In this document: positions 7,248-18,242 of the stretch, in pieces | Position numbering within the stretch: the first letter of the stretch is position 1 | How the letters are laid out: each line of letters starts with the position of its first letter | NCBI GenBank assembly: GCA_965369385.1 | Contig: CBDUQP010000037.1 | Location: 1-25,935 of the forward strand | Reading direction: 5' to 3' | DNA length: 25,935 nt | Origin: CBDUQP01 sp965369385 | GTDB lineage: Bacteria; Planctomycetota; Phycisphaerae; SM23-33 | Made by a program: the position numbers and the translations under genes | The notes under the pieces: generated by a model | Seen by the model: only the letters and a program-made list of their open reading frames with translations | Databases searched by the model: none | What the model was told of the DNA's origin: nothing

Positions 7248-8672
7248 TCACTGCTGCCTCAGCCACCTGTCGATGGCTGCCGCGGCGTTACGGCCGCTTT
7301 TGACTGCCCGAACAACAAGCGATGCGCCAGATGCCGCATCTCCTGCACAGAAAACGTCAGCCTGTGACGTCTGGCAGTTGCTGTCAGTCATTATATTTCC
7401 GCGAGGATCGCGTTTCAGGTCCAGCGATGTCACTATTCCGCTGTGCTCAACATGGACAAAACCCATGGCCAGAAGAACAAGCCCGGTTTTTACGGAAAAC
7501 TCCGTTCCCGCCACCTCTGCCATCTTCCAGTGACCATCCTCGCTGGTCCATTCTACCTCAACACCGTGTAATTGTTCCAGCTTTCCTTCGCGTCCGGAGA
7601 AACGTTTTGTCATAACGCACCAACGTCTCTGGCATCCTTCTTTGTGGCTGGAGGATGTCCGCAGGATTCTGGGCCAATCGGGCCAGGGGGTCTCGGGATT
7701 GCAGTCTTCCGGCGGTTTTGGGAGTATCTCGAACTGGTGGACCTCTTTGGCTCCCTGTCTACGGGCTGTGCCCACGCAATCGCTGCCGGTATCGCCTCCG
7801 CCAATTACCACCACCACATCGTCTTTGGCGTTAATGCGTTGTGATGCAGGTATTTGCAGGCCTGAATTTGCCGCATTTTGCTGGGCAAGGTAGTCCATCG
7901 CGAAGTGAATACCTTCCAATTCCCTTCCCTCGACGGGCAGATCACGTGCGACGCCGGCACCCATCGTCAGACAAATTGCGTCAAATTGCTGCCGCAGGTA
8001 CTTGGCTGAGACGTCCACGCCCACGTCTACCGAAGTCTGGAATTGGACACCCTCTGCCGACATTTGCTCCATGCGACGGTCGATAGATTGCTTTTGGAGC
8101 TTGAAATCCGGGATACCGTAGCGAAGCAGACCGCCGATTTTGTCGCTTTTCTCGAATACTACCACGCCATGTCCGGCCCGGGTGAGCTGCTGCGCTGCCG
8201 CCAAGCCGGCCGGTCCCGATCCGACTACCGCGATGCGTTTTCCCGTCTGTATCCTGGCGGGCATCGGTTTGACCCACCCTTCGGCGAACCCGCGCTCGAC
8301 GATTTGGTACTCAATATGGCAGATCAGGACGGGATCGTCATTCATGTTCAGCGTGCAGGCTGCTTCGCACGGGGCGGGGCACACCCTTCCGGTGAACTCG
8401 GGGAAGTTATTGGTGGAGTGTAGGACCTGGCATGCCTCTTGCCATTTGTCCGCGTATACGAGATCGTTGAACTCCGGGATTAGGTTCCCCAGCGGACAGC
8501 CCGCAGCGTGGCAGAACGGAATGCCGCAGTCCATGCATCTGGCCGCCTGCTGCACGAGCTCTTCCTGAGTGTGGGGAACTGCAACTTCATCGTAGTCCTT
8601 CACCCGCTGGTCAAGTGGGCGATAGGTAACGTTCTTTCGATCGTATTCAATGAATCCTGTTGGCTTACCCAC
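7248..8672 (-). CDS. gltD: glutamate synthase [NADPH] small subunit
   Basis: A 474-residue beta subunit of bacterial GOGAT. It takes electrons from NAD(P)H through FAD and passes them to the GltB subunit for conversion of glutamine plus 2-oxoglutarate to two glutamates. N-terminal cysteines for iron-sulfur clusters are present (Cys46, 49, 54, 59 and Cys98, 102, 106). The FAD-binding motif VVGSGPAGLAAA lies near residue 150 and the second dinucleotide fold VVVIGGGDTGSD near 290; the family signature ILRTSSSHKEGC is intact. The start is GTG with AGGAGG 6 nt upstream, lying inside the end of gltB; the two genes overlap by 8 nt, so translation is coupled. An intrinsic terminator follows. Confidence 0.97.
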   Translation of the reverse strand: MGKPTGFIEYDRKNVTYRPLDQRVKDYDEVAVPHTQEELVQQAARCMDCGIPFCHAAGCPLGNLIPEFNDLVYADKWQEACQVLHSTNNFPEFTGRVCPAPCEAACTLNMNDDPVLICHIEYQIVERGFAEGWVKPMPARIQTGKRIAVVGSGPAGLAAAQQLTRAGHGVVVFEKSDKIGGLLRYGIPDFKLQKQSIDRRMEQMSAEGVQFQTSVDVGVDVSAKYLRQQFDAICLTMGAGVARDLPVEGRELEGIHFAMDYLAQQNAANSGLQIPASQRINAKDDVVVVIGGGDTGSDCVGTARRQGAKEVHQFEILPKPPEDCNPETPWPDWPRILRTSSSHKEGCQRRWCVMTKRFSGREGKLEQLHGVEVEWTSEDGHWKMAEVAGTEFSVKTGLVLLAMGFVHVEHSGIVTSLDLKRDPRGNIMTDSNCQTSQADVFCAGDAASGASLVVRAVKSGRNAAAAIDRWLRQQ

Positions 8673-11600
8673 CGAACACCTCCTCCGTGCCGGGTACGGT
8701 TTCCTGCCCCCGCTCTTCGCGCTGCCGCTGTCGCTCGAGTGCTAACCGGTAGTCGACGGGCATAACCTTCACGAACTTGCCGATCATCTCTCGCCAAGCA
8801 TCCATGATTCGTTTGGCACGTCCACTGTTGGTCCATTTGTAGTGCTGCTCGATCAGTTCACGGAGAACTGCCTGGTCGTCTTTCTGCCACACGGTTTCCA
8901 CGTCTACCATGTCCAGGTTGCACAGCGTGTCGAACAGTTGATGCTCGTCCAGCACATACGCTATTCCGCCGCTCATGCCGGCTGCGAAGTTCCGTCCTGT
9001 GCGTCCCAGCACCGCCACCACGCCCGAGGTCATGTACTCGCATCCGTGATCGCCTACGCCTTCAACAACCGCACGCACGCCGCTGTTCCGCACAGCGAAA
9101 CGCTCGCCTGCGAGCCCGTTGACGAACAGTTCCCCGCTGGTGGCCCCGTACAATACGGTGTTTCCGACGATGATGTTCTCGTGCGGTTCGAAGGGCGATT
9201 CAGCCGGGGCTTTCACGATAATTCTTCCGCCCGACAAGCCCTTGGCGACGTAGTCATTAGCGTCACCGGTGATTTCCATTGTAATGCCGGGGGCGAGGAA
9301 TGCGCCGAAACTCTGCCCGGCTGAGCCGGTGAATTTCAGCCGGATCGTATCGTCCGCCAGTCCGCCACTGCCATGCTTGGTAACTATGCGATTGCTCAGG
9401 ATGGTGCCCACTGTGCGGTCCACGTTGCGGATCGGAAGTTCAAGTGTCACCTTCTCGCCGTTTTCGATGGCACCCGAGACCTTCTTGATTATCTCCCAGT
9501 CCTGATGCGTCTGGTGCACATCTGCCTGCTGGGTGGTCAGCTTGATATCGCGGCCGTCGCGGGTGTCGGGCTCGGTGAAGATGCCCGAGAAGTCCAGGCC
9601 CTTGGCCTTGTAGTGTTCGACGGCCGGTCGCATGTGAAGCATATCCACGCGGCCGACCATGTCTTCGAGCTTGCGGAAACCGAGTTTGGACATTATCTCG
9701 CGGAGTTCTTCGGCGATAAAGAGCATGAACCGTTCGATGTATTCCGGCTTTCCGGCGAATCGTTTGCGGAGGTCGGGGTTCTGTGTGGCGATGCCTACCG
9801 GGCAGGTGCCCTTGTGGCATTTTCTCATGATGATGCAACCCATTGACACCAGGACGCCGGTTCCGAATCCGAACTGTTCCGCACCGAGTAACGCTCCGAT
9901 GGCAACATCGCGGCCGGTCTTCAGTTGCCCGTCTACCTGCACGCGAATTCTTCCGCGGAGGTTGTTCTGCACGAGGACCTGCTGCGTTTCGGCCAGCCCG
10001 AGTTCCCATGGGCATCCGGCATGTTTGATGGATGTAAGCGGGCTTGCGCCAGTTCCGCCATCGTAGCCGCTTATGAGCACTTCGTCGGCATTACCCTTGG
10101 CGACGCCGGCAGCGATTGTGCCCACGCCAACTTCCGACACCAGCTTAACCGATACCTTAACACCGGGGTTGCTGCACTTGAGATCGTAGATCAACTGTGC
10201 TAGGTCTTCAATCGAGTAGATGTCATGGTGGGGCGGCGGGGATATCAGGGTAACGCCGGGCATCGAGTGGCGGAGCCTGGCGATTTCTTCAGTAACTTTA
10301 TATCCGGGCAGGTGTCCGCCCTCGCCGGGCTTGGCGCCCTGGGCTATCTTGATCTGCAGTTCCGTAGCATGCGAGAGATACTCCATCGTTACGCCGAAGC
10401 GAGCCGACGCCACCTGCTTGATCTTGCAGTTCCTGGAGTCTCCGTTGGCATCGGGCGTGTAGCGCGCCGCGTCTTCGCCGCCTTCGCCGGTGTTGCTCAT
10501 TCCGCCGAGGCGGTTCATCGCCACGGCCATGCATTCATGGGCTTCCTTAGAGATTGAACCGTGAGACATCGCACCTGTGCAGAATCTCTTGACGATCTCG
10601 GCGGCGGGCTCCACCTCGTCCAGAGGGATTTCGTTACCTTCGGCAAACTCGAACAGGCCGCGGAGCGTGTCTATCTTCCGGCTCTGATCGTTCACCTCGC
10701 TGGAGAATCTTCTAAATTTCTCGTAGTCGTCGTTATGCAGCGCATGCTGCAGATTGGCGACGGTGGAGGGGTTCCACATGTGTTGCTCGCCATCGCAGCG
10801 GAATGTGTATTCGCCGCCGTAGTCCAGATCGAGCTGGCCCGGCATGCGAGGCTCATATGCTTGACGGTGACGCTTAATGGTATCGGCCGCGATCTGCTCC
10901 AGCCCCACTCCGCCGATGCGGCTGCTGGTTCCGGTGAAGTAGCGGTCGATAACGTCGCGGTTGAGTCCGATGGCTTCGAACAATTGTGCCGAGCGGTAGC
11001 TTCGGAGCGTTGAGATGCCCATCTTGGACATTGTCTTGAGGATGCCCTTCTTTATGGCGGTGATGAAGTTATCCACCATGGTTTCGGCTTCCATATGCTT
11101 GCCGAGATGCCCGGTTCTCTGCAAGTCGTGCAGTGCGTCCAGGGCCAGGTAGGGGTTTACAGCGTTGGCGCCAAATCCGCAAAGGAGGCAGAAGTGGTGC
11201 ACCTCGCGCGGCTCGCCGGATTCAACAACGATTCCCGCTTCGCCGCGAAGCCCACGTTCCAGCAGGCCATGCTGCACCGCGCCCATTGCCAGCAGGCTGG
11301 GAATCGGGATCCGGTTGGACGTGAAGTTCCTATCCGAGATGACTACGAGTGATGCCCCGCCTCGAATGGCGGCCTCGCAGCCGGCAACCAGTTGCTCCAA
11401 CCCTTGCTTCAGGGCATCGGCGGGGTTGTCGCCGTCCATGTCGAACAGTGCATCCACAGTGGCGACGCCGAAGTCGGCCCGGTCGGCGGTGTGCAGACGC
11501 TCCATGTCTTCATTGGTCAGGATCGGGTGCGACAGCTTGAGCTGCTTGCAGTGCTCGGGCGTTTCCGAAAGCAGGTTGCGACGTTTGCCGGTGAACAGCA

Positions 11601-13224
11601 TCGTCGACATTACGATTCCCTCGCGATAGGGGTCTATCGGCGGGTTGGTGACCTGGGCGAATAGTTGCTTGAAGTAGCTGAACACGCTTTTTGGCTCGTC
11701 GCTCAATACCGCAAGCGGGGTATCATTGCCCATCGATCCGAGCATTTCCTGGCCGTTGAGGGCCATCGGTTTGAGCACGGTGTGCAGCTCTTCGCGACTG
11801 TAGCGGAACACTCGCAGCCATTCGGTGAGCTTGGCCGGATCTATCGGTTCGGGCTTGGATGCGTTATACAGGCCGCGGAGTTCAATGCGGTTCTGCTCCA
11901 GCCACCTGCGGTAGGGCTTCTGGCGGGCGATCTTGCTTTTGATTTCGTTGTCTACGATGATCCTGCCTTCTTCGGTGTCTACCAGGAACATCTTGCCCGG
12001 TTGAAGACGCCCCTTCTGCTGGATCTTCTCGGGCGGGAATTCAACCACGCCCACTTCACTGCCGAGTACCATCAGTCCGTCGGTGGTTACCACGTAACGC
12101 GCGGGGCGCAGGCCGTTGCGGTCCAGCGTTCCGCCGATGATCCTGCCATCGGTGAACACCATCGCCGCGGGCCCGTCCCAGGGCTCCATGATGGAGGAGT
12201 GATATTCGTAAAACGCCCGCTTGTCGGCCGAGATGTGATAGGCGCCGCCGAACGCTTCGGGGACCATCATCATCATCGCGTGAGGAACAGACCTGCCCGC
12301 CTGCACGAGAAGCTCCAGGCACTGGTCGAACTGGGCTGAGTCGCTCAGGCCGTCAGTGAGGACGGGCAGCAAGTCGGTCAGATCGTCTCCGAGTAGCTCG
12401 CAAACCATCTTGCTCTGGCGTGAGCGGATTCTGTTACGATTCCCACTGAGGGTGTTTATCTCGCCGTTGTGGGCGACCATCCTGAACGGCTGGGCGAGCT
12501 TCCAGTTTGGGAAAGTGTTGGTGCTGTAGCGTTGGTGTACGACAGCCATCGCTGTGAGCATTCGCTCGTCGGATAACTCGGTGTAATACCCGAACAACTG
12601 CGGTGACAGGAACATGCCCTTGTAGCAGATGGTCCTGCATGACATGGATACTATGTAGAAGTCTTCTGCAATGTCGCCAAATTTTTCGCTGACAAGTCTT
12701 TCGGCGCGTTTGCGTGCCATGTAGAGCGATCGTTCGAGTTGGTCGCCACATTTGCCGCATCCATTTATGAAGGCCTGCTTGATGGAAGGCTCCACTTCGC
12801 GTGCGAGCTGACCGAGGCAATCGCTGTTGCCTTCCACATCTCGCCATCGCATCACTTTCATACCGTAATGACTTACTGCCTGCTCAAGCAGTTTATCGCA
12901 CTTGCTGCGCAGCTTAAGGTCTTTCGATGCGAATACCATCGCCACGCCATATGCCTGGGGAGCAGGGAGTTTGACGCCGAGGTGTTTTGCTTCGTCCGCG
13001 AAGAACTCGTGAGGTATCTGAAACAGTATTCCCGCGCCGTCGCCGGTGGACTCGTCACTTCCCGCCGCCCCGCGATGTTGCAGGTTAAGTACGATCTGGT
13101 TTCCCAGTTGCAGTATGTGGTGGCTGCGTGAACCGTTGATGTTCACAACTGCGCCCACCCCGCAAGCATCGTGTTCCCGACGGGCTTCGTATAGGCCCCG
13201 GTCTTTGGGTTGTTTTGTGGTCAT
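8665..13224 (-). CDS. gltB: glutamate synthase large subunit
   Basis: A 1519-residue alpha subunit, the expected length. A 20-residue propeptide precedes Cys21 (EHDACGVGAV), which becomes the N-terminal nucleophile of the glutaminase domain. The FMN/2-oxoglutarate synthase domain shows SGYDGGTGASPL, and the 3Fe-4S cysteines are Cys1130, Cys1136 and Cys1141 (CIIMRKCHKGTC). The glycine-rich beta-helix domain forms the C-terminus (GGRIIVKAP, GATSGELFVNG). Ammonia from glutamine is channelled to 2-oxoglutarate inside this subunit. The promoter region is the 249-bp gap to glnN; gltD follows with overlapping codons. No sigma54 consensus was found upstream, in contrast to glnN. Confidence 0.98.
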   Translation of the reverse strand: MTTKQPKDRGLYEARREHDACGVGAVVNINGSRSHHILQLGNQIVLNLQHRGAAGSDESTGDGAGILFQIPHEFFADEAKHLGVKLPAPQAYGVAMVFASKDLKLRSKCDKLLEQAVSHYGMKVMRWRDVEGNSDCLGQLAREVEPSIKQAFINGCGKCGDQLERSLYMARKRAERLVSEKFGDIAEDFYIVSMSCRTICYKGMFLSPQLFGYYTELSDERMLTAMAVVHQRYSTNTFPNWKLAQPFRMVAHNGEINTLSGNRNRIRSRQSKMVCELLGDDLTDLLPVLTDGLSDSAQFDQCLELLVQAGRSVPHAMMMMVPEAFGGAYHISADKRAFYEYHSSIMEPWDGPAAMVFTDGRIIGGTLDRNGLRPARYVVTTDGLMVLGSEVGVVEFPPEKIQQKGRLQPGKMFLVDTEEGRIIVDNEIKSKIARQKPYRRWLEQNRIELRGLYNASKPEPIDPAKLTEWLRVFRYSREELHTVLKPMALNGQEMLGSMGNDTPLAVLSDEPKSVFSYFKQLFAQVTNPPIDPYREGIVMSTMLFTGKRRNLLSETPEHCKQLKLSHPILTNEDMERLHTADRADFGVATVDALFDMDGDNPADALKQGLEQLVAGCEAAIRGGASLVVISDRNFTSNRIPIPSLLAMGAVQHGLLERGLRGEAGIVVESGEPREVHHFCLLCGFGANAVNPYLALDALHDLQRTGHLGKHMEAETMVDNFITAIKKGILKTMSKMGISTLRSYRSAQLFEAIGLNRDVIDRYFTGTSSRIGGVGLEQIAADTIKRHRQAYEPRMPGQLDLDYGGEYTFRCDGEQHMWNPSTVANLQHALHNDDYEKFRRFSSEVNDQSRKIDTLRGLFEFAEGNEIPLDEVEPAAEIVKRFCTGAMSHGSISKEAHECMAVAMNRLGGMSNTGEGGEDAARYTPDANGDSRNCKIKQVASARFGVTMEYLSHATELQIKIAQGAKPGEGGHLPGYKVTEEIARLRHSMPGVTLISPPPHHDIYSIEDLAQLIYDLKCSNPGVKVSVKLVSEVGVGTIAAGVAKGNADEVLISGYDGGTGASPLTSIKHAGCPWELGLAETQQVLVQNNLRGRIRVQVDGQLKTGRDVAIGALLGAEQFGFGTGVLVSMGCIIMRKCHKGTCPVGIATQNPDLRKRFAGKPEYIERFMLFIAEELREIMSKLGFRKLEDMVGRVDMLHMRPAVEHYKAKGLDFSGIFTEPDTRDGRDIKLTTQQADVHQTHQDWEIIKKVSGAIENGEKVTLELPIRNVDRTVGTILSNRIVTKHGSGGLADDTIRLKFTGSAGQSFGAFLAPGITMEITGDANDYVAKGLSGGRIIVKAPAESPFEPHENIIVGNTVLYGATSGELFVNGLAGERFAVRNSGVRAVVEGVGDHGCEYMTSGVVAVLGRTGRNFAAGMSGGIAYVLDEHQLFDTLCNLDMVDVETVWQKDDQAVLRELIEQHYKWTNSGRAKRIMDAWREMIGKFVKVMPVDYRLALERQRQREERGQETVPGTEEVFGG

Positions 13225-13293
13225 GGGAAGTCTGCTTCTGATTGACGGCTTTGTCTGCCGTTGTGTAGGTCTGTTTCTTGCATCCTATATGTG

Positions 13294-13299
13294 ATTATA
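13294..13299 (-). promoter_or_regulatory. possible -10 box for gltBD
   Basis: TATAAT on the minus strand, 70 nt before the gltB ATG, in an AT-rich stretch. The matching -35 region is poor, so an activator-dependent or unrelated use is possible. Confidence 0.3.
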
Positions 13300-13394
13300 A
13301 GATAGCATTACATGTAAGGAAGTAAAATAAAGGAGATATCTAAGATAAGAAATACTAATAGCGAGCATGCTTGCACAGGTTTGGTCTTTGTGGG

Positions 13395-13435
13395 TGTTAA
13401 AGGGTCCGGGGCTGCCATTTCTGACGCCTCGGACC
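13395..13435 (-). terminator. terminator-like hairpin after glnN
   Basis: On the minus strand GGTCCG (13430-13435) pairs with CGGACC (13403-13408), with further partial pairing inside, followed by CTTTAA. It begins 39 nt past the glnN stop. The T-run is weak. Confidence 0.5.
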
Positions 13436-13473
13436 TTGGAATGTTGAAGTGTATATTGTTGTTGGTTAAGTGT

Positions 13474-15657
<2,184 letters not shown>

Positions 15658-15788
15658 TTTGGGACCTCGTTTGTGATTCCTGGAAGTTTTTGGAATCGTG
15701 TTTACGTGTTTTATGTTTGGTCGCCGCAAGGCGAGCTTCAATGGTGGATACAGGCATCTCGCATAGATCGTAACCGCCTGACATTCAA

Positions 15789-15804
15789 TGCATTTGCCGT
15801 GCCA
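15789..15804 (-). promoter_or_regulatory. sigma54 (-24/-12) promoter of glnN
   Basis: Minus strand reads TGGCACGGCAAATGCA: a perfect -24 element (TGGCACG) and an ATGCA -12 element with a single mismatch to TTGCW, the invariant GG and GC spaced by exactly 10 nt. The predicted start of transcription is near 15778, giving a leader of about 120 nt before the glnN ATG. Confidence 0.75.
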
Positions 15805-15941
15805 AATAGCAATAAGTATTCTTAAATGCTGCTATTTAAAGGTGATAGGCCTTGTTCGGAAGTTATCGGCAAAAGTCATTAAAGTTACATAAATGTCGAA
15901 CCAGAGAGCTAATAGTAACAGAAACGTAAGAAAGTAGCTAC

Positions 15942-15973
15942 TGATGACGTCGATCTAACCGATTGCGTCATTA
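15942..15973. promoter_or_regulatory. imperfect palindrome, candidate activator-binding site
   Basis: TGATGACG (15942-15949) and CGTCATTA (15966-15973) are inverted arms matching at 7 of 8 positions around a 16-nt centre. The centre lies about 180 bp upstream of the predicted glnN start site, a usual distance for an enhancer bound by a sigma54 activator, and between glnN and the activator gene. The remainder of 15658-16239 contains no convincing gene. Confidence 0.45.
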
Positions 15974-16105
15974 CCTTCTTCGCCAGTACGTATTCGCCGT
16001 TCAGTGCAATTTCCAGCATAACACTTTCAAGTGGCGTTATCTCTGTTGTTAACTCTTGGATATGACTTTAAATAGACGTTTTGGGCCTGGCTTCAGAAAT
16101 GAGGA

Positions 16106-16121
16106 TGGTGCCGAAAGTGCC
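16106..16121 (+). promoter_or_regulatory. weak sigma54-like element before the activator gene
   Basis: TGGTGCCGAAAGTGCC keeps the GG-N10-GC spacing but matches the -24 and -12 boxes only partly. It lies about 120 nt before the TTG start. If used it would mean autoactivation; this is weak. Confidence 0.2.
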
Positions 16122-16239
16122 ATTTTTGCAAAGAGGATCAGAAAGAATGACAATCTTGTAAATAACTGACTGTTCGGTTACAAGTATGATGTTATTGGTG
16201 TCGTTTTGCGACGATTATATTAGACATAGGAATGCCATC

Positions 16240-17814
16240 TTGACCGATACCGCTCAAACAAAACCGGAAGTTGCTGACTCTGCTCGTCATGGCAGGTCCC
16301 TGGAGGCCTTGTACAGCATAAGCCGAATCCTCGTATCTGACATGAGGCAGGAGCAAATGCTTGAGGAAGTGCTGGATGTGCTGGACAGAGACCTGGGCCT
16401 CAGGCGCGCGACGATTCTGCTGCTATCGCCTGACGGCAAGGAGTTGCAGTTCCAGGCAGCCCACAACGTGTCGCAACGAAAGGGACGCAATGTGCGTTTC
16501 ATGGCTGGCGAGGGTGTGGTGGGGCGTGTTGTGCAGAGCAACACGCCTGCGGTTATCCCGAGAGTTAGTGAAGAACCAGTATTTCTGGATCGTCTTCACC
16601 AGAGGCGAAAGAAGCTTCAAGGCGAAGCAAGTTTTCTTTGCGTGCCCATTTCGATCGGTACCGGTGTGGTCGGGACGCTTTCTGCGGATCGCGAATACGA
16701 TCAGAGCGTGAATCTTGATGAGAACGTGCGTCTGCTAAGCGTTGTCGCCAGTTCAATTGCGGCAAACGTCAAGGCGCGTCGCGACGTAGCTGCCCAGAAA
16801 CAATCGCTCGAAGACGAAAATGTCAGCCTCAAGCACCAGCTTGAAGATCGCTTCAGGCCGGAGAATATCATAGGCAACTCTGGAGCCATGCGAGAGGTGT
16901 ACGGTTCAATTCACCAAGTGGCGGCCAGTGATACTACTGTGCTTATTGGTGGTGAGTCGGGCACTGGCAAGGAGCTGGTAGCCCTGGCGGTTCACTATTC
17001 CAGTCCGCGAGCCAAGAGCAAGTTCGTGAAGGTAAACTGTGCAGCCCTGAGCGAAGGTTTGCTGGAGAGTGAGCTTTTCGGACACGAAAAGGGCGCGTTT
17101 ACAAGCGCGATCCAGGCCCGTATCGGCAGGATAGAGGAAGCTAATGGAGGCACGCTATTCCTGGACGAAATTGGCGATTTTTCGCTTTCCACGCAGGTGA
17201 AGTTGCTGCGGGTTCTGCAGGAACGCGAGTTTGAGCGGGTCGGCAGCAATGAGACCATAAAAGTGAATGTTCGCATAATTTGCGCGACGAACCGCAACCT
17301 GGAAGAGATGGTAGCCAGCGGGACGTTTCGTCAGGATTTGTACTATCGCATAAACGTGTTCCCGATATTCCTCCCACCCCTGCGTGATCGCAAGGACGAT
17401 ATCCTGCTGCTGGCTGACAATTTCGTGGAGCACTATTCGAAACACATGGGCAAGGATGTGCGGCGGATATCCACGCCGGCTATCAACATGATGGTGGCGT
17501 ACCACTGGCCGGGTAATGTGAGGGAGCTTGAGAACTGCATTGAGCGTGCAGTGCTGTTGAGCACTGAGGGCGTTATCCAGGGGCATCACCTTCCGCCTAC
17601 GCTTCAGACGGCGGATGCGTCGGGAACGGTCGGAACGGGCAGTCTGGAGGACCGGGTGGAGATGTTTGAGCGTGACATTATTGTGGATGCACTGAAGCGG
17701 ACATCCGGAAACGTGGCCGCTTCGGCGCGAGAACTGGAGACGACCGGGCGCATTTTGCGGTATCGTCTGAAGGCGTTCGGCATCGACCACAAGCGTTATG
17801 CCAGAGGCAGGTAG
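16240..17814 (+). CDS. sigma54-dependent transcriptional activator (GAF-AAA+-Fis)
   Basis: A 524-residue bacterial enhancer-binding protein of NifA-like layout. A GAF sensor domain (~20-180) has no phosphorylatable receiver domain. The AAA+ domain (~210-440) has Walker A GESGTGKE (238-245), the sigma54-contacting loop as GAFTSA (285-290) instead of the usual GAFTGA, and Walker B LFLDEIGD with Asp309-Glu310. A Fis-type helix-turn-helix closes the protein (SGNVAASARELETTGRILRYRLK). Its hexamer hydrolyses ATP to open promoters held by sigma54 RNA polymerase. I chose TTG at 16240 because AGGA lies 8 nt upstream; ATG codons at 16186/16189 are in frame but have no ribosome binding site. It is divergent from glnN, which has a sigma54 promoter, making glnN the likely target. 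The GAF ligand is unknown; 2-oxoglutarate, as in NifA, is one guess. Confidence 0.92.
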   Translation: MTDTAQTKPEVADSARHGRSLEALYSISRILVSDMRQEQMLEEVLDVLDRDLGLRRATILLLSPDGKELQFQAAHNVSQRKGRNVRFMAGEGVVGRVVQSNTPAVIPRVSEEPVFLDRLHQRRKKLQGEASFLCVPISIGTGVVGTLSADREYDQSVNLDENVRLLSVVASSIAANVKARRDVAAQKQSLEDENVSLKHQLEDRFRPENIIGNSGAMREVYGSIHQVAASDTTVLIGGESGTGKELVALAVHYSSPRAKSKFVKVNCAALSEGLLESELFGHEKGAFTSAIQARIGRIEEANGGTLFLDEIGDFSLSTQVKLLRVLQEREFERVGSNETIKVNVRIICATNRNLEEMVASGTFRQDLYYRINVFPIFLPPLRDRKDDILLLADNFVEHYSKHMGKDVRRISTPAINMMVAYHWPGNVRELENCIERAVLLSTEGVIQGHHLPPTLQTADASGTVGTGSLEDRVEMFERDIIVDALKRTSGNVAASARELETTGRILRYRLKAFGIDHKRYARGR

Positions 17815-17862
17815 GCATTGTGTACGAGATTTCTTTCTGGTAGGAAAGAGACCTCGCACACA

Positions 17863-18004
17863 GAGCAGGTGAGCAGTAGAACAGTTGAGCAGGAGAAACA
17901 ACAAGGACGTGATCCGTCGCCTGACTGGAGCCCCAGAAAGCCCGCTCACCAGCGGTCTTCTGGCCACAAGCGAAGCGAGTGGCGAATCATCTGCTCACCT
18001 GTTC
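17863..18004. repeat. 142-bp element bounded by 14-bp inverted repeats
   Basis: GAGCAGGTGAGCAG (17863-17876) and CTGCTCACCTGTTC (17991-18004) are inverted copies with one mismatch. Between them lie a third GAGCAG (17889-17894) and a nested hairpin around 17931-17962, in which CCAGAA pairs with TTCTGG outside CCGCT/AGCGG. The 17815-18242 gap has open frames but none with family resemblance or a ribosome binding site, so I call it non-coding. It could be a small mobile palindromic element or a structured RNA between the activator and kinase genes. Confidence 0.5.
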
Positions 18005-18242
18005 AATCCGTTTCTTTGTGGTCCGTTTTTTGCCGCTGGGAGTTTCCACTTTCAAGGCTGCCACAAGAATTGATGAGAAGTCACGTTACTACCGCCGGAG
18101 AAGCATCTCGCACACCAGGCATTCGCTGTGGGGGCGTGAGTTTGCCGGGCCGGGGAATTGTGCGGTATTGTTGCTGCCCGTAAGCTGCTGTGGAGCTATA
18201 ATATACGAGACCATTTGCAGCTCTGTATCGTAAGGGGATGTT

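Noticed and set aside
15742..15788. Known riboswitch in the glnN leader
   Set aside because: I could not match any glutamine-riboswitch core; only the sigma54 promoter is convincing.
17818..18183. 121-codon frame in the activator-kinase gap
   Set aside because: No ribosome binding site, low-complexity Ser/Arg/Gln-rich translation, and it overlaps the inverted-repeat element.
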